Assembly: GCF_025263485.1 (NCBI RefSeq)
Contig: NZ_CP079863.1
Location: forward strand, 3,658,001-3,722,000
Length of the DNA: 64,000 nucleotides
Direction of reading: 5' to 3'
Origin: Mycobacterium sp. SMC-2
Lineage (GTDB): Bacteria > Actinomycetota > Actinomycetes > Mycobacteriales > Mycobacteriaceae
Below the pieces are notes generated by a model. It was not told the origin of the DNA, did no database searches, and saw only the letters and a list, made by a program, of their open reading frames with translations. The position numbers and the translations under genes are program-made. Positions 45,153 through 54,242 of this stretch are shown here, piece after piece (the first letter of the stretch is position 1; each line of letters begins with the position of its first letter).

Positions 45153-45243
45153 CTATTACTGTGTTGTACGTCGTAGGTACGGAATGCCGAGATGCCGAGC
45201 AGTCGTCTCGATTGGGTTCGGCCACTACCGAGGAAGGTTGAAG

Positions 45244-46353
45244 ATGGAGATCGGGATTTTTCTCATGCCGGCGCACCCGCCCGAGCGGAACCTCTACGAC
45301 GCGACGCAGTGGGACCTCGACATCATTGAGCTTGCCGACCAGCTGGGCTATGTGGAGGCCTGGGTCGGGGAGCACTTCACGGTGCCGTGGGAGCCGATTT
45401 GTGCGCCCGACCTGCTGTTAGCGCAAGCGCTGCTGCGCACGAAGGCGATCAAACTGGCTCCCGGCGCGCATCTGCTGCCGTACCACCACCCGGTAGAACT
45501 CGCTCATCGGGTGGCGTACTTCGACCACCTGGCCCGAGGCCGCTACATGCTGGGCGTCGGTGCCAGTGGTATCCCGGGCGACTGGGCGTTGTTCGATGTC
45601 GACGGACAAAACGGCGAGCATCGCGAGATGACGCGCGAAGCCCTCGAGATCATGTTGCGTGTCTGGACCGAGGACGGCCCGTGGGAACATCGGGGAAAGT
45701 ACTGGAACGCCAACGGTATAGCGCCGATGTTCGAGGGCTTGATGACCCGTCATATCAAGCCTTTCCAGAAACCCCACCCGCCCATCGGCGTCACGGGCTT
45801 CAGCGCCGGGTCGGAGACACTCAAGCTCGCCGGCGAGCGAGGCTACCTGCCCATGAGTCTGGATCTCAACACCGAGTACGTGGCAACACACTGGGACGCG
45901 GTACTGGAAGGCGCGGCACGCAGCGGGCGCACACCGGATCGCCGTGATTGGCGACTGGTTCGTGAGGTCCTCGTCGCCGAAACCGACGAGAAGGCATTCC
46001 GGTATGCGGTCGACGGCGTCATCGGGCGCAACATGCGCGAGTACGTCCTACCGACCTTCCGCATGTTCGGCATGACCAAGTTCTACAAACACAACCCCGC
46101 GGTGCCTGACGCGGACGTAACACCGGAATACCTCGCCGAGAACACTTTCGTGGTCGGGTCTGTCGAGACGGTGGTCGACAAGCTGGAGGCCACCTACGAC
46201 CAGGTCGGGGGCTTCGGGCATCTGCTGATCCTCGGCTTCGACTACAGCGACAACCCCGGACCCTGGAAGGATTCCATGCGGCTGCTCGCCGAGGAGGTCA
46301 TGCCCAGGCTTAACGCCCGCATCGCCAAGAAGCCTGCCGCCGCAATCGTTTAG
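45244..46353 (+). CDS. Luciferase-like (LLM) flavin-dependent monooxygenase, Rv1936 type
   Basis: A 369-residue TIM-barrel monooxygenase, the same length as Rv1936. It starts MEIGIFLMPAHPPERNLYDATQWDLDIIELADQLGYVEAWVGEHFT, typical of the two-component flavin-dependent family. YHHPVELAHRVAYFDHLARGRYMLGVGASGIPGDWALF is the conserved second block. It needs reduced flavin from a partner, which could be the reductase modules of the next gene. GAGGAAGG precedes ATG 45244. It heads the rightward operon: LLM, fusion oxygenase, ephB, RibBA-like, SDR. The substrate is expected to be lipophilic. Confidence 0.9.
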   Translation: MEIGIFLMPAHPPERNLYDATQWDLDIIELADQLGYVEAWVGEHFTVPWEPICAPDLLLAQALLRTKAIKLAPGAHLLPYHHPVELAHRVAYFDHLARGRYMLGVGASGIPGDWALFDVDGQNGEHREMTREALEIMLRVWTEDGPWEHRGKYWNANGIAPMFEGLMTRHIKPFQKPHPPIGVTGFSAGSETLKLAGERGYLPMSLDLNTEYVATHWDAVLEGAARSGRTPDRRDWRLVREVLVAETDEKAFRYAVDGVIGRNMREYVLPTFRMFGMTKFYKHNPAVPDADVTPEYLAENTFVVGSVETVVDKLEATYDQVGGFGHLLILGFDYSDNPGPWKDSMRLLAEEVMPRLNARIAKKPAAAIV

Positions 46354-46383
46354 CGCTCCGCGCTGGTGGGAAGGAGCAACGCA

Positions 46384-48918
46384 ATGGCGGTTCGTCAGGT
46401 CACTGTCGGCTATTCGGACGGCACGCACAAGACGATGCCGGTGCGTCCGGACCAGTCGATTTTGGAGGCCGCCGAAGAACACGGCGTGGCGATCGTCAAC
46501 GAATGCCAAAGCGGGATATGCGGCACTTGTGTGGCGACCTGCACCGCGGGCCGCTATGAGATGGGACGCACCGAGGGCCTGTCCGATGTCGAGCGAGCGG
46601 CACGAAAGATCCTCACCTGCCAGACGTTCGCCGAATCCGATTGCCGGATCGAACTGGAATATCCGGTCGACGACAATGCAGCCCTGCTGATCACGGTTGA
46701 CGGTGTGGTGACTTCAGTCGACTTGGTGTCGCCCACCACCGCGATCCTTCGAGTGGATGTCTCGTCCATGGCCGGAGCTCTGAACTACCGAGCCGGCCAG
46801 TTCGCCCAGTTGCGGGTGCCGGGTACCGACGTATGGCGGAACTACTCCTTTGCGCATCCGGCCGACGGGCGTGCCGAACTGGAATTCATTATCCGGCTGC
46901 TGCCGGACGGCGTGATGACCAATTACCTGCGCGACCATGCGAAGCCGGGTGACCATATCGCGTTGCGGTGCAGTAAGGGTAGCTTCTATCTGCGCCCCAT
47001 GGTGCGGCCGGTGATCCTGGTCGCCGGCGGCACGGGTCTGTCGGCGATCCTGGCGATGGCTCAAAGCCTGGATAGCGGTGTCGGTCAACCGATCTACCTC
47101 CTTTATGGGGTCACCTCTGCCCAAGACCTGTGCAAGCTCGACGAACTCAAAGCACTGAGACGCCGTGTTCCCGGCTTAGAGCTGCATGTCATCGTCGCGC
47201 GCCCGGACACCGAGTGGGATGGGCGCACTGGACTCGTCACCGATCTGCTGGAGGAACGAATGCTGGCCGGCGGGGACGCCGACGTCTACCTTTGCGGGCC
47301 GGACGCGATGGTCGAAGCCACCCGAAACTGGCTGGACACCAAGGGTTTCCATCGCGTGGGGTTGTATTACGAGAAGTTCGTGGCCAGCGGAGCAGCACGC
47401 CGCCGCAACTCGGTTCGCCTCGACTACGCCGATGTCAACGTCGCCGAGGTGCGCCGGGCAGGTCGGGGTACCGCGGTGGTCATCGGGGGAAGCATCGCGG
47501 GCATTGCCGCGGCCAAGGTGTGCAGTGAAACGTTCGAGCGCGTAATCGTCCTCGAGAAGGACGATCCGCACCGCCGCCGTGAGGGCAGGCCCGGGGCCGC
47601 GCAGGGCTGGCATCTCCATCACCTGCTTACCGCGGGACAGATCGAGTTGGAGCGCTTTTTCCCGGGCATTGTCGACGACATGGTGCGGGAGGGGGCATTC
47701 AAGGTCGACATGGCCGCCCAGTACCGGATTCGGCTGGGAGGCACCTGGAAGAAACCGGGGACGAGCGACATCGAGATCGTCTGCGCCGGACGTCCGCTGC
47801 TCGAATGGTGCGTCAGGCGCCGACTGGACGACGAACCGCGGATCGACTTCCGCTACGAGTCAGAGGTCACCGACCTCGTGTTCGACCGCAACAGCCACAC
47901 CGTCATCGGCGTTGCGGTCCAGCGTGCCGACAGCGACCCCGAGGTGGTACCGGCGGAATTCGTCGTGGACGCTTCAGGCAAGAATACCCGCGTGCCGGAG
48001 TTCCTGGAACGCATCGGCGTTGGAGCTCCCGAGGTCGAGCAGGACATCATCAATTGCTTCTATTCGACCATGCAGCACCACGTTCCGCCGGAGCGGCGGT
48101 GGCAGGACAAGGTGATGGTGATCTGCTATGCGTACCGTCCGTTCGAGGACACCTACGCCGCGCAGTACTACACCGACAGCTCGCGCACCATCCTGTCCAC
48201 CTCACTGGTCGCCTACAACTGCTATTCGCCGCCACGAACGGCGGCAGAGTTCCGTGAATTCGCAGATCTGATGCCGTCGCCGGTCATTGGGGAGAACATC
48301 GACGGGCTGGAACCGGCCTCGCCGATTTACAACTTCCGCTATCCGAACATGTTGCGGCTGCACTATGAAAAGAAGCGGAACCTGCCGCGCGCGCTGTTGG
48401 CCGTGGGTGACGCATACACCAGCGCCGATCCGGTTTCCGGCCTGGGGATGAGCTTGGCGCTCAAGGAAGTTCGGGAGATGCAGGTGTTACTGGCCAAGTA
48501 TGGACCGGGGCACCGGGATCTGCCGCGCCGGTACTACCGGTCCATCGCCAAGATGGCCGACACGGCCTGGTTCGTGATTCGTGAACAGAACCTGCGCTTC
48601 GATTGGATGAAGGACGTGGACAAGAAGCGCCCGTTTTATTTCGGGGCGCTGACCTGGTACATGGACCGCCTGCTGGAATTGGTCCACGACGATCTCGACG
48701 CCTATCGCGAGTTCTTGGCCGTTGTCCATCTCGTCAAGCCGCCGTTGGCCCTGATGAAGCCGGGGATTGCGGGCCGCGTCCTCGCCAAGTGGGCGCGGAC
48801 CAGGCTGGCGGGCCAAAAGACGTTGATCGCCCGCAACTATGAAAATTGTGCGGTACCAACCGAGTCGGCGGACCGACTTGTGGGCGCAGGAGCTTCAGGC
48901 GCTGGTGACCGGCACTAG
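46384..48918 (+). CDS. Three-domain ferredoxin / ferredoxin-reductase / FAD-oxidoreductase fusion, Rv1937 type
   Basis: An 844-residue fusion. Residues 1-92 are a plant-type 2Fe-2S ferredoxin with Cys41, Cys46, Cys49 and Cys79 (ECQSGICGTCVATC). About 100-335 is a ferredoxin-NAD(P)+ reductase domain with FAD motif RNYSFAHPADG, NAD motif LVAGGTGLSAILAMA and CGPDAMVEATRNW. From about 360 an FAD-dependent monooxygenase or dehydrogenase domain begins AVVIGGSIAGIAAAKVCSETFERVIVLEKD and has VGDAYTSADPVSGLGMSLAL. The product could pass electrons from NADH through FAD and the iron-sulfur centre to the last flavin or to the LLM enzyme. Start ATG 46384 follows AAGGAGC. Rv1937 has 839 residues. Confidence 0.92.
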   Translation: MAVRQVTVGYSDGTHKTMPVRPDQSILEAAEEHGVAIVNECQSGICGTCVATCTAGRYEMGRTEGLSDVERAARKILTCQTFAESDCRIELEYPVDDNAALLITVDGVVTSVDLVSPTTAILRVDVSSMAGALNYRAGQFAQLRVPGTDVWRNYSFAHPADGRAELEFIIRLLPDGVMTNYLRDHAKPGDHIALRCSKGSFYLRPMVRPVILVAGGTGLSAILAMAQSLDSGVGQPIYLLYGVTSAQDLCKLDELKALRRRVPGLELHVIVARPDTEWDGRTGLVTDLLEERMLAGGDADVYLCGPDAMVEATRNWLDTKGFHRVGLYYEKFVASGAARRRNSVRLDYADVNVAEVRRAGRGTAVVIGGSIAGIAAAKVCSETFERVIVLEKDDPHRRREGRPGAAQGWHLHHLLTAGQIELERFFPGIVDDMVREGAFKVDMAAQYRIRLGGTWKKPGTSDIEIVCAGRPLLEWCVRRRLDDEPRIDFRYESEVTDLVFDRNSHTVIGVAVQRADSDPEVVPAEFVVDASGKNTRVPEFLERIGVGAPEVEQDIINCFYSTMQHHVPPERRWQDKVMVICYAYRPFEDTYAAQYYTDSSRTILSTSLVAYNCYSPPRTAAEFREFADLMPSPVIGENIDGLEPASPIYNFRYPNMLRLHYEKKRNLPRALLAVGDAYTSADPVSGLGMSLALKEVREMQVLLAKYGPGHRDLPRRYYRSIAKMADTAWFVIREQNLRFDWMKDVDKKRPFYFGALTWYMDRLLELVHDDLDAYREFLAVVHLVKPPLALMKPGIAGRVLAKWARTRLAGQKTLIARNYENCAVPTESADRLVGAGASGAGDRH

Positions 48919-48931
48919 GAAAGAGGCAAAC

Positions 48932-49990
48932 ATGTCCCAGGTCCATCGAATCTTGAATTGCGCGGGCACCCGCATCCATGCCGTGGAGGCCGGTAACGGA
49001 CCGCTGGTGGTGCTGATCCATGGGTTTCCGGAGTCGTGGTACTCGTGGCGTCATCAGATTCCCGCACTCGCCACCGCCGGTTATCACGTGGTCGCCATCG
49101 ATCAGCGTGGGTACGGACGTTCCTCGAAGTACTACGTGAATTCGGCTTACCGCATCACGGAATTGGTCGGCGACATCCTCGGCGTCGTCGACGCCTACGG
49201 CGCGGACAAGGCCGTCGTGGTCGGCCATGACTGGGGTGCTCCGGTGGCCTGGACTTTCGCCTGGCTGTACCCGCACAGGTGCGCCGGTGTCGTCGGCGTC
49301 AGCGTTCCGTTCGCCGGCCGCGGCGTGATCGGCCTGCCGGGCAGTCCCTTTGGCGAACGCCGCCCCAACGAGTACCACCTGGAGCTTGCCGGTGAAGGGC
49401 GGGTCTGGTACCAGGACTATTTCTCCGCGCAGGACGGGATCATCGCCGAGATCGAGGAAGACCTGCGCGGCTGGCTGCTGGGGCTGACCTACACGGTCTC
49501 CGGGGACGGGATGATCGCGGCCACCAAGGCGGCGGTCGAGGCGGGCGTCGACCTGGAATCCATGGACCCGATCGATGTGATCCGCGCCGGACCGCTCTGC
49601 ATGGCCGCCGGCGCAAAGCTCAAGGACGCGTTCAGCTATCCGCAGACGATGCCGGCTTGGTTCACCGATGCCGATCTCGACTTCTACACCGGGGAATTCG
49701 AACGCTCCGGCTTCGGCGGGCCGCTGAGTTTCTATCACAACATCGACAACGACTGGCACGACCTGGCGGATCAGGAAGGCAGACCGCTCACGCCCCCCGC
49801 GCTGTTCATCGGCGGACAGTACGACGTCGGCACCATGTGGGGCGCCGAGGCAATCGATCGTGCACACGAGGTCATGCCGAACTACCGGGGTACCCATCTG
49901 GTGCCCGACGTCGGGCATTGGATACAGCAGGAAGCGCCCGAGGAGACCAACCGGTTGTTGCTCGGTTTCCTTGGCGGGCTGTGGCGATGA
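48932..49990 (+). CDS. ephB: Epoxide hydrolase EphB (alpha/beta hydrolase)
   Basis: A 352-residue alpha/beta-hydrolase epoxide hydrolase, very like M. tuberculosis EphB (Rv1938, 356). Oxyanion motif HGFPESW at 30-36, nucleophile Asp100 in GHDWGAPVAW, His329 in DVGHWIQQE, with an acid in the C-terminal GGQYDVGTMWG region. The lid starts near 140 with VSVPFAGRG. It converts an epoxide to a diol in the cytoplasm. It lies 13 bp after the fusion oxygenase gene and ends in ATGA overlapping the 18-codon frame before ribA1. Its place in an oxygenase operon suggests it opens epoxides made by the neighbouring enzymes. Confidence 0.95.
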   Translation: MSQVHRILNCAGTRIHAVEAGNGPLVVLIHGFPESWYSWRHQIPALATAGYHVVAIDQRGYGRSSKYYVNSAYRITELVGDILGVVDAYGADKAVVVGHDWGAPVAWTFAWLYPHRCAGVVGVSVPFAGRGVIGLPGSPFGERRPNEYHLELAGEGRVWYQDYFSAQDGIIAEIEEDLRGWLLGLTYTVSGDGMIAATKAAVEAGVDLESMDPIDVIRAGPLCMAAGAKLKDAFSYPQTMPAWFTDADLDFYTGEFERSGFGGPLSFYHNIDNDWHDLADQEGRPLTPPALFIGGQYDVGTMWGAEAIDRAHEVMPNYRGTHLVPDVGHWIQQEAPEETNRLLLGFLGGLWR

Positions 49991-50043
49991 GTTCGGAGTT
50001 TCAGCGCTTCGACGTCCCGCCCGGTTCGCGGGAGCGCGGATGA
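49987..50043 (+). other. Short 18-codon frame bridging ephB and the RibBA-like gene
   Basis: ATG 49987 overlaps the ephB stop (ATGA) and its own TGA overlaps the RibBA-like start (ATGA), giving MSSEFQRFDVPPGSRERG. It lies where M. tuberculosis has Rv1939, a flavin-reductase-like gene of about 170 residues. It may be a residual N-terminus, a coupling leader or chance. No similarity can be asserted for such a short peptide. Confidence 0.3.
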
Positions 50044-51140
50044 GAACAACCGACGTGCGGGTGCGTCGCGCGATCGCCCAGGTGGCAGCGGGGCGTCCGG
50101 TCGTTGTCACCCAGGACGCCGACGACGGCGACGGCTTTCTTGCCTTCGCGGCCGACGCGGCGACCCCGCGGCTGCTGTCCTTCACCATCCGACACACCTC
50201 CGGGTACGTCCGAGTCGCACTGCCCGAGGCCGAGTGCGAACGGCTTGATCTTCCGCCGATGTGCGGTAGCACTGCCGCACACCGGGTTTCGGTCGATGTC
50301 CGCGGGACCGGCACCGGCATCTCGGCGAGAGATCGCGCTCATACCATCGCGGCACTCGCGTCGGCCGAATCGCGGGCTTCCGATTTCCTCCGTCCGGGCC
50401 ACGTCGTGCCGCTGCAGACCGGAAGTAACGGGGTGCTGGGACGGACAGGAACGGCCGAGGCGGCCGTCGACCTCGCCAGTCTCGCCGGACGGCGACGAGC
50501 CGCAGCACTCTGCGAAATCGTGTCCCACCGGAATCCCACCCTGATGGCCCGCGGCGCGGAGTTGGTGGAATTCGCCGTCGCACACGGGCTGGCCGTGGTC
50601 TCGATTGCCGAACTTGTGGCGTATCGGCGGCGCACCGAACCACAGGTGGTCCGGCTCGCGGAAACGATCCTGCCCACCTGGGCGGGCAACTCCAGAGTCA
50701 TCGGCTTTGGTGATGTGCGCGATGGCGGCGAACATCTGGCCGTGATCATCGGCGCGGTGGATTCCGGCGTATCTATTCCGCTACACGTCCACATCGAGTG
50801 CCTGACCGGGGATGTGTTCGGCTCGAAAGCATGTCGATGCGGCCGGGAACTCCAAGGCGCACTGGCAAAAATGTCGGCCCAAGGTGGCGGCGTCGTCGTG
50901 TACCTGCGCCCACCCGGGCCCGCCCGAGCTTGCGGCCTGTTTGCGGGGGCCGATGTCGCGGTCGGTGACCTCGTGTCGGAAAATGCGGAAACCCTCGCAT
51001 GGATCCTGCGCGATCTGGGGGTATACGCCCTGCGACTTTCCGAAGACATGCCAGGATTTGGACTTGTCATGTTCGGAACCATCCGCGAGCACGGGATAGG
51101 AGCCAGCCCAGAAGCGAGCCCGTTGGCCGCGGCAGGCTGA
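50040..51140 (+). CDS. ribA1: RibBA-like protein with degraded active sites (RibA1)
   Basis: A 366-residue protein with the layout of DHBP synthase (1-200) plus GTP cyclohydrolase II (about 205-366), matching Rv1940 (353). The DHBPS phosphate/metal motif, normally DDE-RENEGD, reads VVVTQDADDGDG; the GHTEA motif reads GTAEA. In the GCH II part the zinc Cys254, Cys265 and Cys267 are kept (ECLTGDVFGSKACRCG), but the QEGRGIGL loop is replaced by RPPGPARACGL. Both enzymes of riboflavin synthesis are thus probably inactive in the normal sense. It sits in an operon of flavin-dependent oxygenases. A regulatory or altered catalytic role is inferred. Confidence 0.85.
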   Translation: MRTTDVRVRRAIAQVAAGRPVVVTQDADDGDGFLAFAADAATPRLLSFTIRHTSGYVRVALPEAECERLDLPPMCGSTAAHRVSVDVRGTGTGISARDRAHTIAALASAESRASDFLRPGHVVPLQTGSNGVLGRTGTAEAAVDLASLAGRRRAAALCEIVSHRNPTLMARGAELVEFAVAHGLAVVSIAELVAYRRRTEPQVVRLAETILPTWAGNSRVIGFGDVRDGGEHLAVIIGAVDSGVSIPLHVHIECLTGDVFGSKACRCGRELQGALAKMSAQGGGVVVYLRPPGPARACGLFAGADVAVGDLVSENAETLAWILRDLGVYALRLSEDMPGFGLVMFGTIREHGIGASPEASPLAAAG

Positions 51141-51148
51141 GTAGCAAA

Positions 51149-51940
51149 GTGGCGCAAATAAATTCGACTGGCCGGTATCCCGATCTTGCTGGTAAAGCCG
51201 CAATCGTAACCGGGGCTGCCGCCGGGATCGGCCTGGCCGTCGCGGAACGACTCGCCGCCGAGGGCTGCCATGTACTCTGCGCGGACATCGACGGCGATGC
51301 CGCCCAGGCAGCCGCCGCGAAGATCGGTGGTGGCGCGGTCGGCCACCGGGTCGACGTGAGCGACGAGCAGCTGGTCATCGGTATGGTCCAGGCGTGCGTC
51401 GACGCATTCGGTGGGGTGGACAAGCTTGTTGCCAACGCCGGTATCGTCCATTTCGCTCCGCTCACCGACACGACGGCGACAGACTTCGACCGCGTCATCG
51501 CGGTTAACCTGCGCGGGGCGTGGTTATGCACCAAACACGTGGCGCCCAAGATGATCGAGCGGGGTGGGGGAGCCATCGTCAACATGTCATCGTTGGCCGG
51601 CCTCGTCGGGGTGGGGGGCACCGCGGCGTACGGGATGTCCAAGGCTGGGATCATCCACCTCAGCCGGGTCACCGCCGCCGAGTTGCGCTCAGCGGGCGTG
51701 CGGTCCAACGCATTGCTGCCCGCCTTCGTCGACACACCGATGCAGCAGACCGCGATGACCGCGTTCGACCAGGCGCTCGGAGAGGGGGGTGCGCAAATGC
51801 TGATCGGTCGCCTGCAGGGCCGCATGGCCGGACCCGAGGAGATGGCCAGCGTTGTGGCGTTCCTGCTGTCAGACGACGCCTCGATGGTCAACGGAACCGC
51901 GCAGGTTGCCGACGGCGGAACGGTGGCCGCTCTGTGGTGA
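51149..51940 (+). CDS. Short-chain dehydrogenase/reductase, Rv1941 type
   Basis: A 263-residue SDR. AAIVTGAAAGIGLAVAERLA is the Rossmann motif (about 16-35), NAG is in VANAGIVHFAP, catalytic Ser in NMSSLAGLVG and the Y-x-x-x-K in AAYGMSKAGII. It oxidises an alcohol or reduces a ketone on the pathway substrate. GTG 51149 is 8 bp after the RibBA-like stop; no ATG fits. Rv1941 (256 residues) is the counterpart. It ends the rightward operon and converges on the second epoxide hydrolase with 15 bp between stops. Confidence 0.9.
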   Translation: MAQINSTGRYPDLAGKAAIVTGAAAGIGLAVAERLAAEGCHVLCADIDGDAAQAAAAKIGGGAVGHRVDVSDEQLVIGMVQACVDAFGGVDKLVANAGIVHFAPLTDTTATDFDRVIAVNLRGAWLCTKHVAPKMIERGGGAIVNMSSLAGLVGVGGTAAYGMSKAGIIHLSRVTAAELRSAGVRSNALLPAFVDTPMQQTAMTAFDQALGEGGAQMLIGRLQGRMAGPEEMASVVAFLLSDDASMVNGTAQVADGGTVAALW

Positions 51941-51955
51941 GCTGCCGCGGGCTCG

Positions 51956-52999
51956 TCATGGCAACTGGTCGAGGAAGCTCAAGAGCAGCCGGTTGGTTTC
52001 GGAGGGCTTCTCCTGTTGGATCCAGTGGCCCGCACCGGGAATGAGATAGCTGCCCCGGTAATCGGACATCCTCTCGTCGGCGCGCGCAATCGCCTCGGCA
52101 CCCCAGATCGTCGCCACGTCGTACTCGCCGCCGATGAACATCGCCGGCGGCGTCAACTTTCGACGCTCGACGTCCGCGAGCACTTCCCAGCCAGCGTCGA
52201 CGTTGTGGTAGAACGCCAAACCGCCTGAGAAGCCCGCCCGTTCGAACTCGTTGACGTAGAACTCCAGATCGTCCTCGGTGAACCACTCGGGCATCGCGTC
52301 CGGCCAGACGAATGCATCGTCGAGCCTGGCTCCATTCGCCATGCACAGTGGCCCGAAGCGCAGTGCCTCGATCGGATCCGCCGGCACTGATCCGGTGGCG
52401 ATCGCGGCGGCGACGGCCTCGCCCGACACCGTATACGTCAGTCCGAGGAACCACTTCCGAAGGTCTTCTTCGATCTCGTTGATGATTCCGTTCTGCTCGG
52501 AGAAGTAGTCCTGGTAGAACGTCCTACCCGGGCCGGCGAGTTCGATGTGGTAGTCACGTGGACGGGTTTCCCCGAACGGGCAGCCGGGCAATCCGATCAG
52601 GCCGCGGCCCGCGAACGGAACGCTCACACCGACGACACCTCGGCATCGCTGCGGGTGAAGCCAGGCGAACGTCCATGCGACCGGGGCGCCCCAGTCGTGG
52701 CCGACCACCACGGCCTGGTCCTCGCCATAGACATCGACCAACGCTTCGACGTCGGCGACGACCTCGTCGATGCGGTAGGCGCTGTTGACCCGGAACTTCG
52801 ACGATCTTCCGAATCCCCGCTGGTCGATCGCCACCACGCGGTAGCCCGCATTCGCCAGCACCGGAATCTGATGGCGCCAGGAATACCAGGACTCCGGAAA
52901 CCCGTGAAGCAGAATGACCAATGGGCCGGATCCCTGCTCCACCGCATGGATGCGCGTTCCGCCGCAACCGATGTTCTTGTGAATCATTCTTACGCTCAC
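51956..52999 (-). CDS. Second epoxide hydrolase, EphB paralogue
   Basis: A 347-residue alpha/beta-hydrolase very similar to the EphB at 48932. Shared blocks: HGFPESWYSWRHQIP, VVAIDQRG-GRSSK, a VVVGHDWGAPVAWTFAWL block with nucleophile Asp102, VVGVSVPFAGRG, EIEEDLR-W-LGLTYTVSG and GHWIQQE-P-ETNRLLL. It is a duplicate on the opposite strand and converges on the SDR of the operon. GTG 52999 is listed; ATG 52987 is an alternative. CGGCGATA and TATCGCTAAT lie just upstream (53012-53034), like the elements near mce3R. H37Rv has only one EphB here. Substrate specificity likely differs. Confidence 0.9.
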   Translation of the reverse strand: MSVRMIHKNIGCGGTRIHAVEQGSGPLVILLHGFPESWYSWRHQIPVLANAGYRVVAIDQRGFGRSSKFRVNSAYRIDEVVADVEALVDVYGEDQAVVVGHDWGAPVAWTFAWLHPQRCRGVVGVSVPFAGRGLIGLPGCPFGETRPRDYHIELAGPGRTFYQDYFSEQNGIINEIEEDLRKWFLGLTYTVSGEAVAAAIATGSVPADPIEALRFGPLCMANGARLDDAFVWPDAMPEWFTEDDLEFYVNEFERAGFSGGLAFYHNVDAGWEVLADVERRKLTPPAMFIGGEYDVATIWGAEAIARADERMSDYRGSYLIPGAGHWIQQEKPSETNRLLLSFLDQLP

Positions 53000-53011
53000 T
53001 CTCTGCCGTTG

Positions 53012-53034
53012 CGGCGATATTCGCTATCGCTAAT
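53012..53034. promoter_or_regulatory. TATCG-type element upstream of the EphB paralogue
   Basis: CGGCGATA (53012-53019, reverse TATCGCCG) and TATCGCTAAT (53025-53034) lie 13-35 bp upstream of the listed start at 52999. They resemble the TATCGCYGATA cores near mce3R, but no CAAGAT half is seen. A possible weak member of the same operator family. Confidence 0.4.
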
Positions 53035-53235
53035 TTGCAAATCCGTTGTCACAGAACTCATTTGATGACCACTTTGCCCGGCGTGCGGGCAACCTCGTCG
53101 ATGGACACCGATCGGCTCGGGAGATATCCATTCCGCCCACCCCCGTCCCGGACTACGGACTCTGAGGTCGCTGGTGCCGCCGAAAGACATTCGCGGCTAA
53201 GGAGTCTTGGGGGGCTGCGACGCAGTCTGACATGA

Positions 53236-53997
53236 CTATTGAGCCACCAGCCCACCGTCGACGAGCAGCGGATGACCGGTCACGTAGCTCGAGTCATCCG
53301 ATCCCAGCCAGAGTGCGGAACGGGCCACCTCTTCCGATGTCGCCACCCGCCCGAGCGGGGTCTGCTGGTCCAGCGATTCACGTAGGCCCGGAGTCTCGTT
53401 GGTCACCTTGTCGAGCATCGGGGTGTCGACCATGTGCGGACAGAAAGCGTTGACTCGGATGCCGTAGGGCGCCACGTTCATGGCGGTGGACTTCACAAGG
53501 CCGACCACGGCATGCTTACTCGCGACATACGCGGGAAGCCCCGCGGGCCCGATGACACCGGCCGCCGATGCCGTGGCGACGATGATCCCGCGCCGTCGCC
53601 CGATCATTCCCGGCAGGACTGCCCGGATGGTTCTCCAGGTGCCGGCGACGTTGATATCGAGGATGTTGGTGAATTCGTCCTCCGGGTAGGTCCACACGTC
53701 CCCGGGGGTCCCGAGGACGCCGGCGTTGGCGAATGCTACGTCGATCGGCCCGATCTCGTCCGATCCGCGGTTAACGAGTTCGTCGACTTCAGCGGTGTTC
53801 GATACGTCGCACCCTGCGTGATAGACCGCCACACCGTCCGCCCTCAACTGCGCGGCGGTTTGAGTCAACCGATCATGCTGGACATCACCGAGGATCAGCC
53901 GGGCGCCTTCGCGGCCAGCGGCAAACGCGATGGCGCGGCCGATGCCGGAGGCGGCCCCGGTCACCAACACCGTCTTGCCAAAATATCGCTCGTTCAC
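53236..53997 (-). CDS. Short-chain dehydrogenase/reductase
   Basis: A 253-residue SDR. KTVLVTGAASGIGRAIAFAA (residues 8-27), ANAG in VAFANAGVLG, catalytic Ser in VATASAAGV, Y-x-x-x-K in PAYVASKHAVVG. It starts at GTG 53997. It is not the counterpart of the SDR at 51149, from which its sequence differs widely. It is leftward, 236 bp before the EphB paralogue, and the gap contains the TATCG-type element. The gene is divergent from the AraC-type regulator at 54243. The substrate is unknown. Confidence 0.85.
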   Translation of the reverse strand: MNERYFGKTVLVTGAASGIGRAIAFAAGREGARLILGDVQHDRLTQTAAQLRADGVAVYHAGCDVSNTAEVDELVNRGSDEIGPIDVAFANAGVLGTPGDVWTYPEDEFTNILDINVAGTWRTIRAVLPGMIGRRRGIIVATASAAGVIGPAGLPAYVASKHAVVGLVKSTAMNVAPYGIRVNAFCPHMVDTPMLDKVTNETPGLRESLDQQTPLGRVATSEEVARSALWLGSDDSSYVTGHPLLVDGGLVAQ

Positions 53998-54242
53998 GAT
54001 CGCCGTCCTGGTCGAGATCCTGTGGAAAAGGCATCCCTGACGTTAACCTCGAGTCGGAGCCTTGCATACGGGTTAGCAAGGCCGTACAACATGACGCGCA
54101 AGCGCATCCCACCTTTGGCCGGAGCTCAGCCAGAGAGCGCGAATATGCCACGATTCGGTCAAGACGGGGTTCGGCGGATCTACACTCTGTGTATCGCGCC
54201 TCAGCGCCAGCGCAGCTGGGGCTGGAGCAGTTCGGAGGTACG

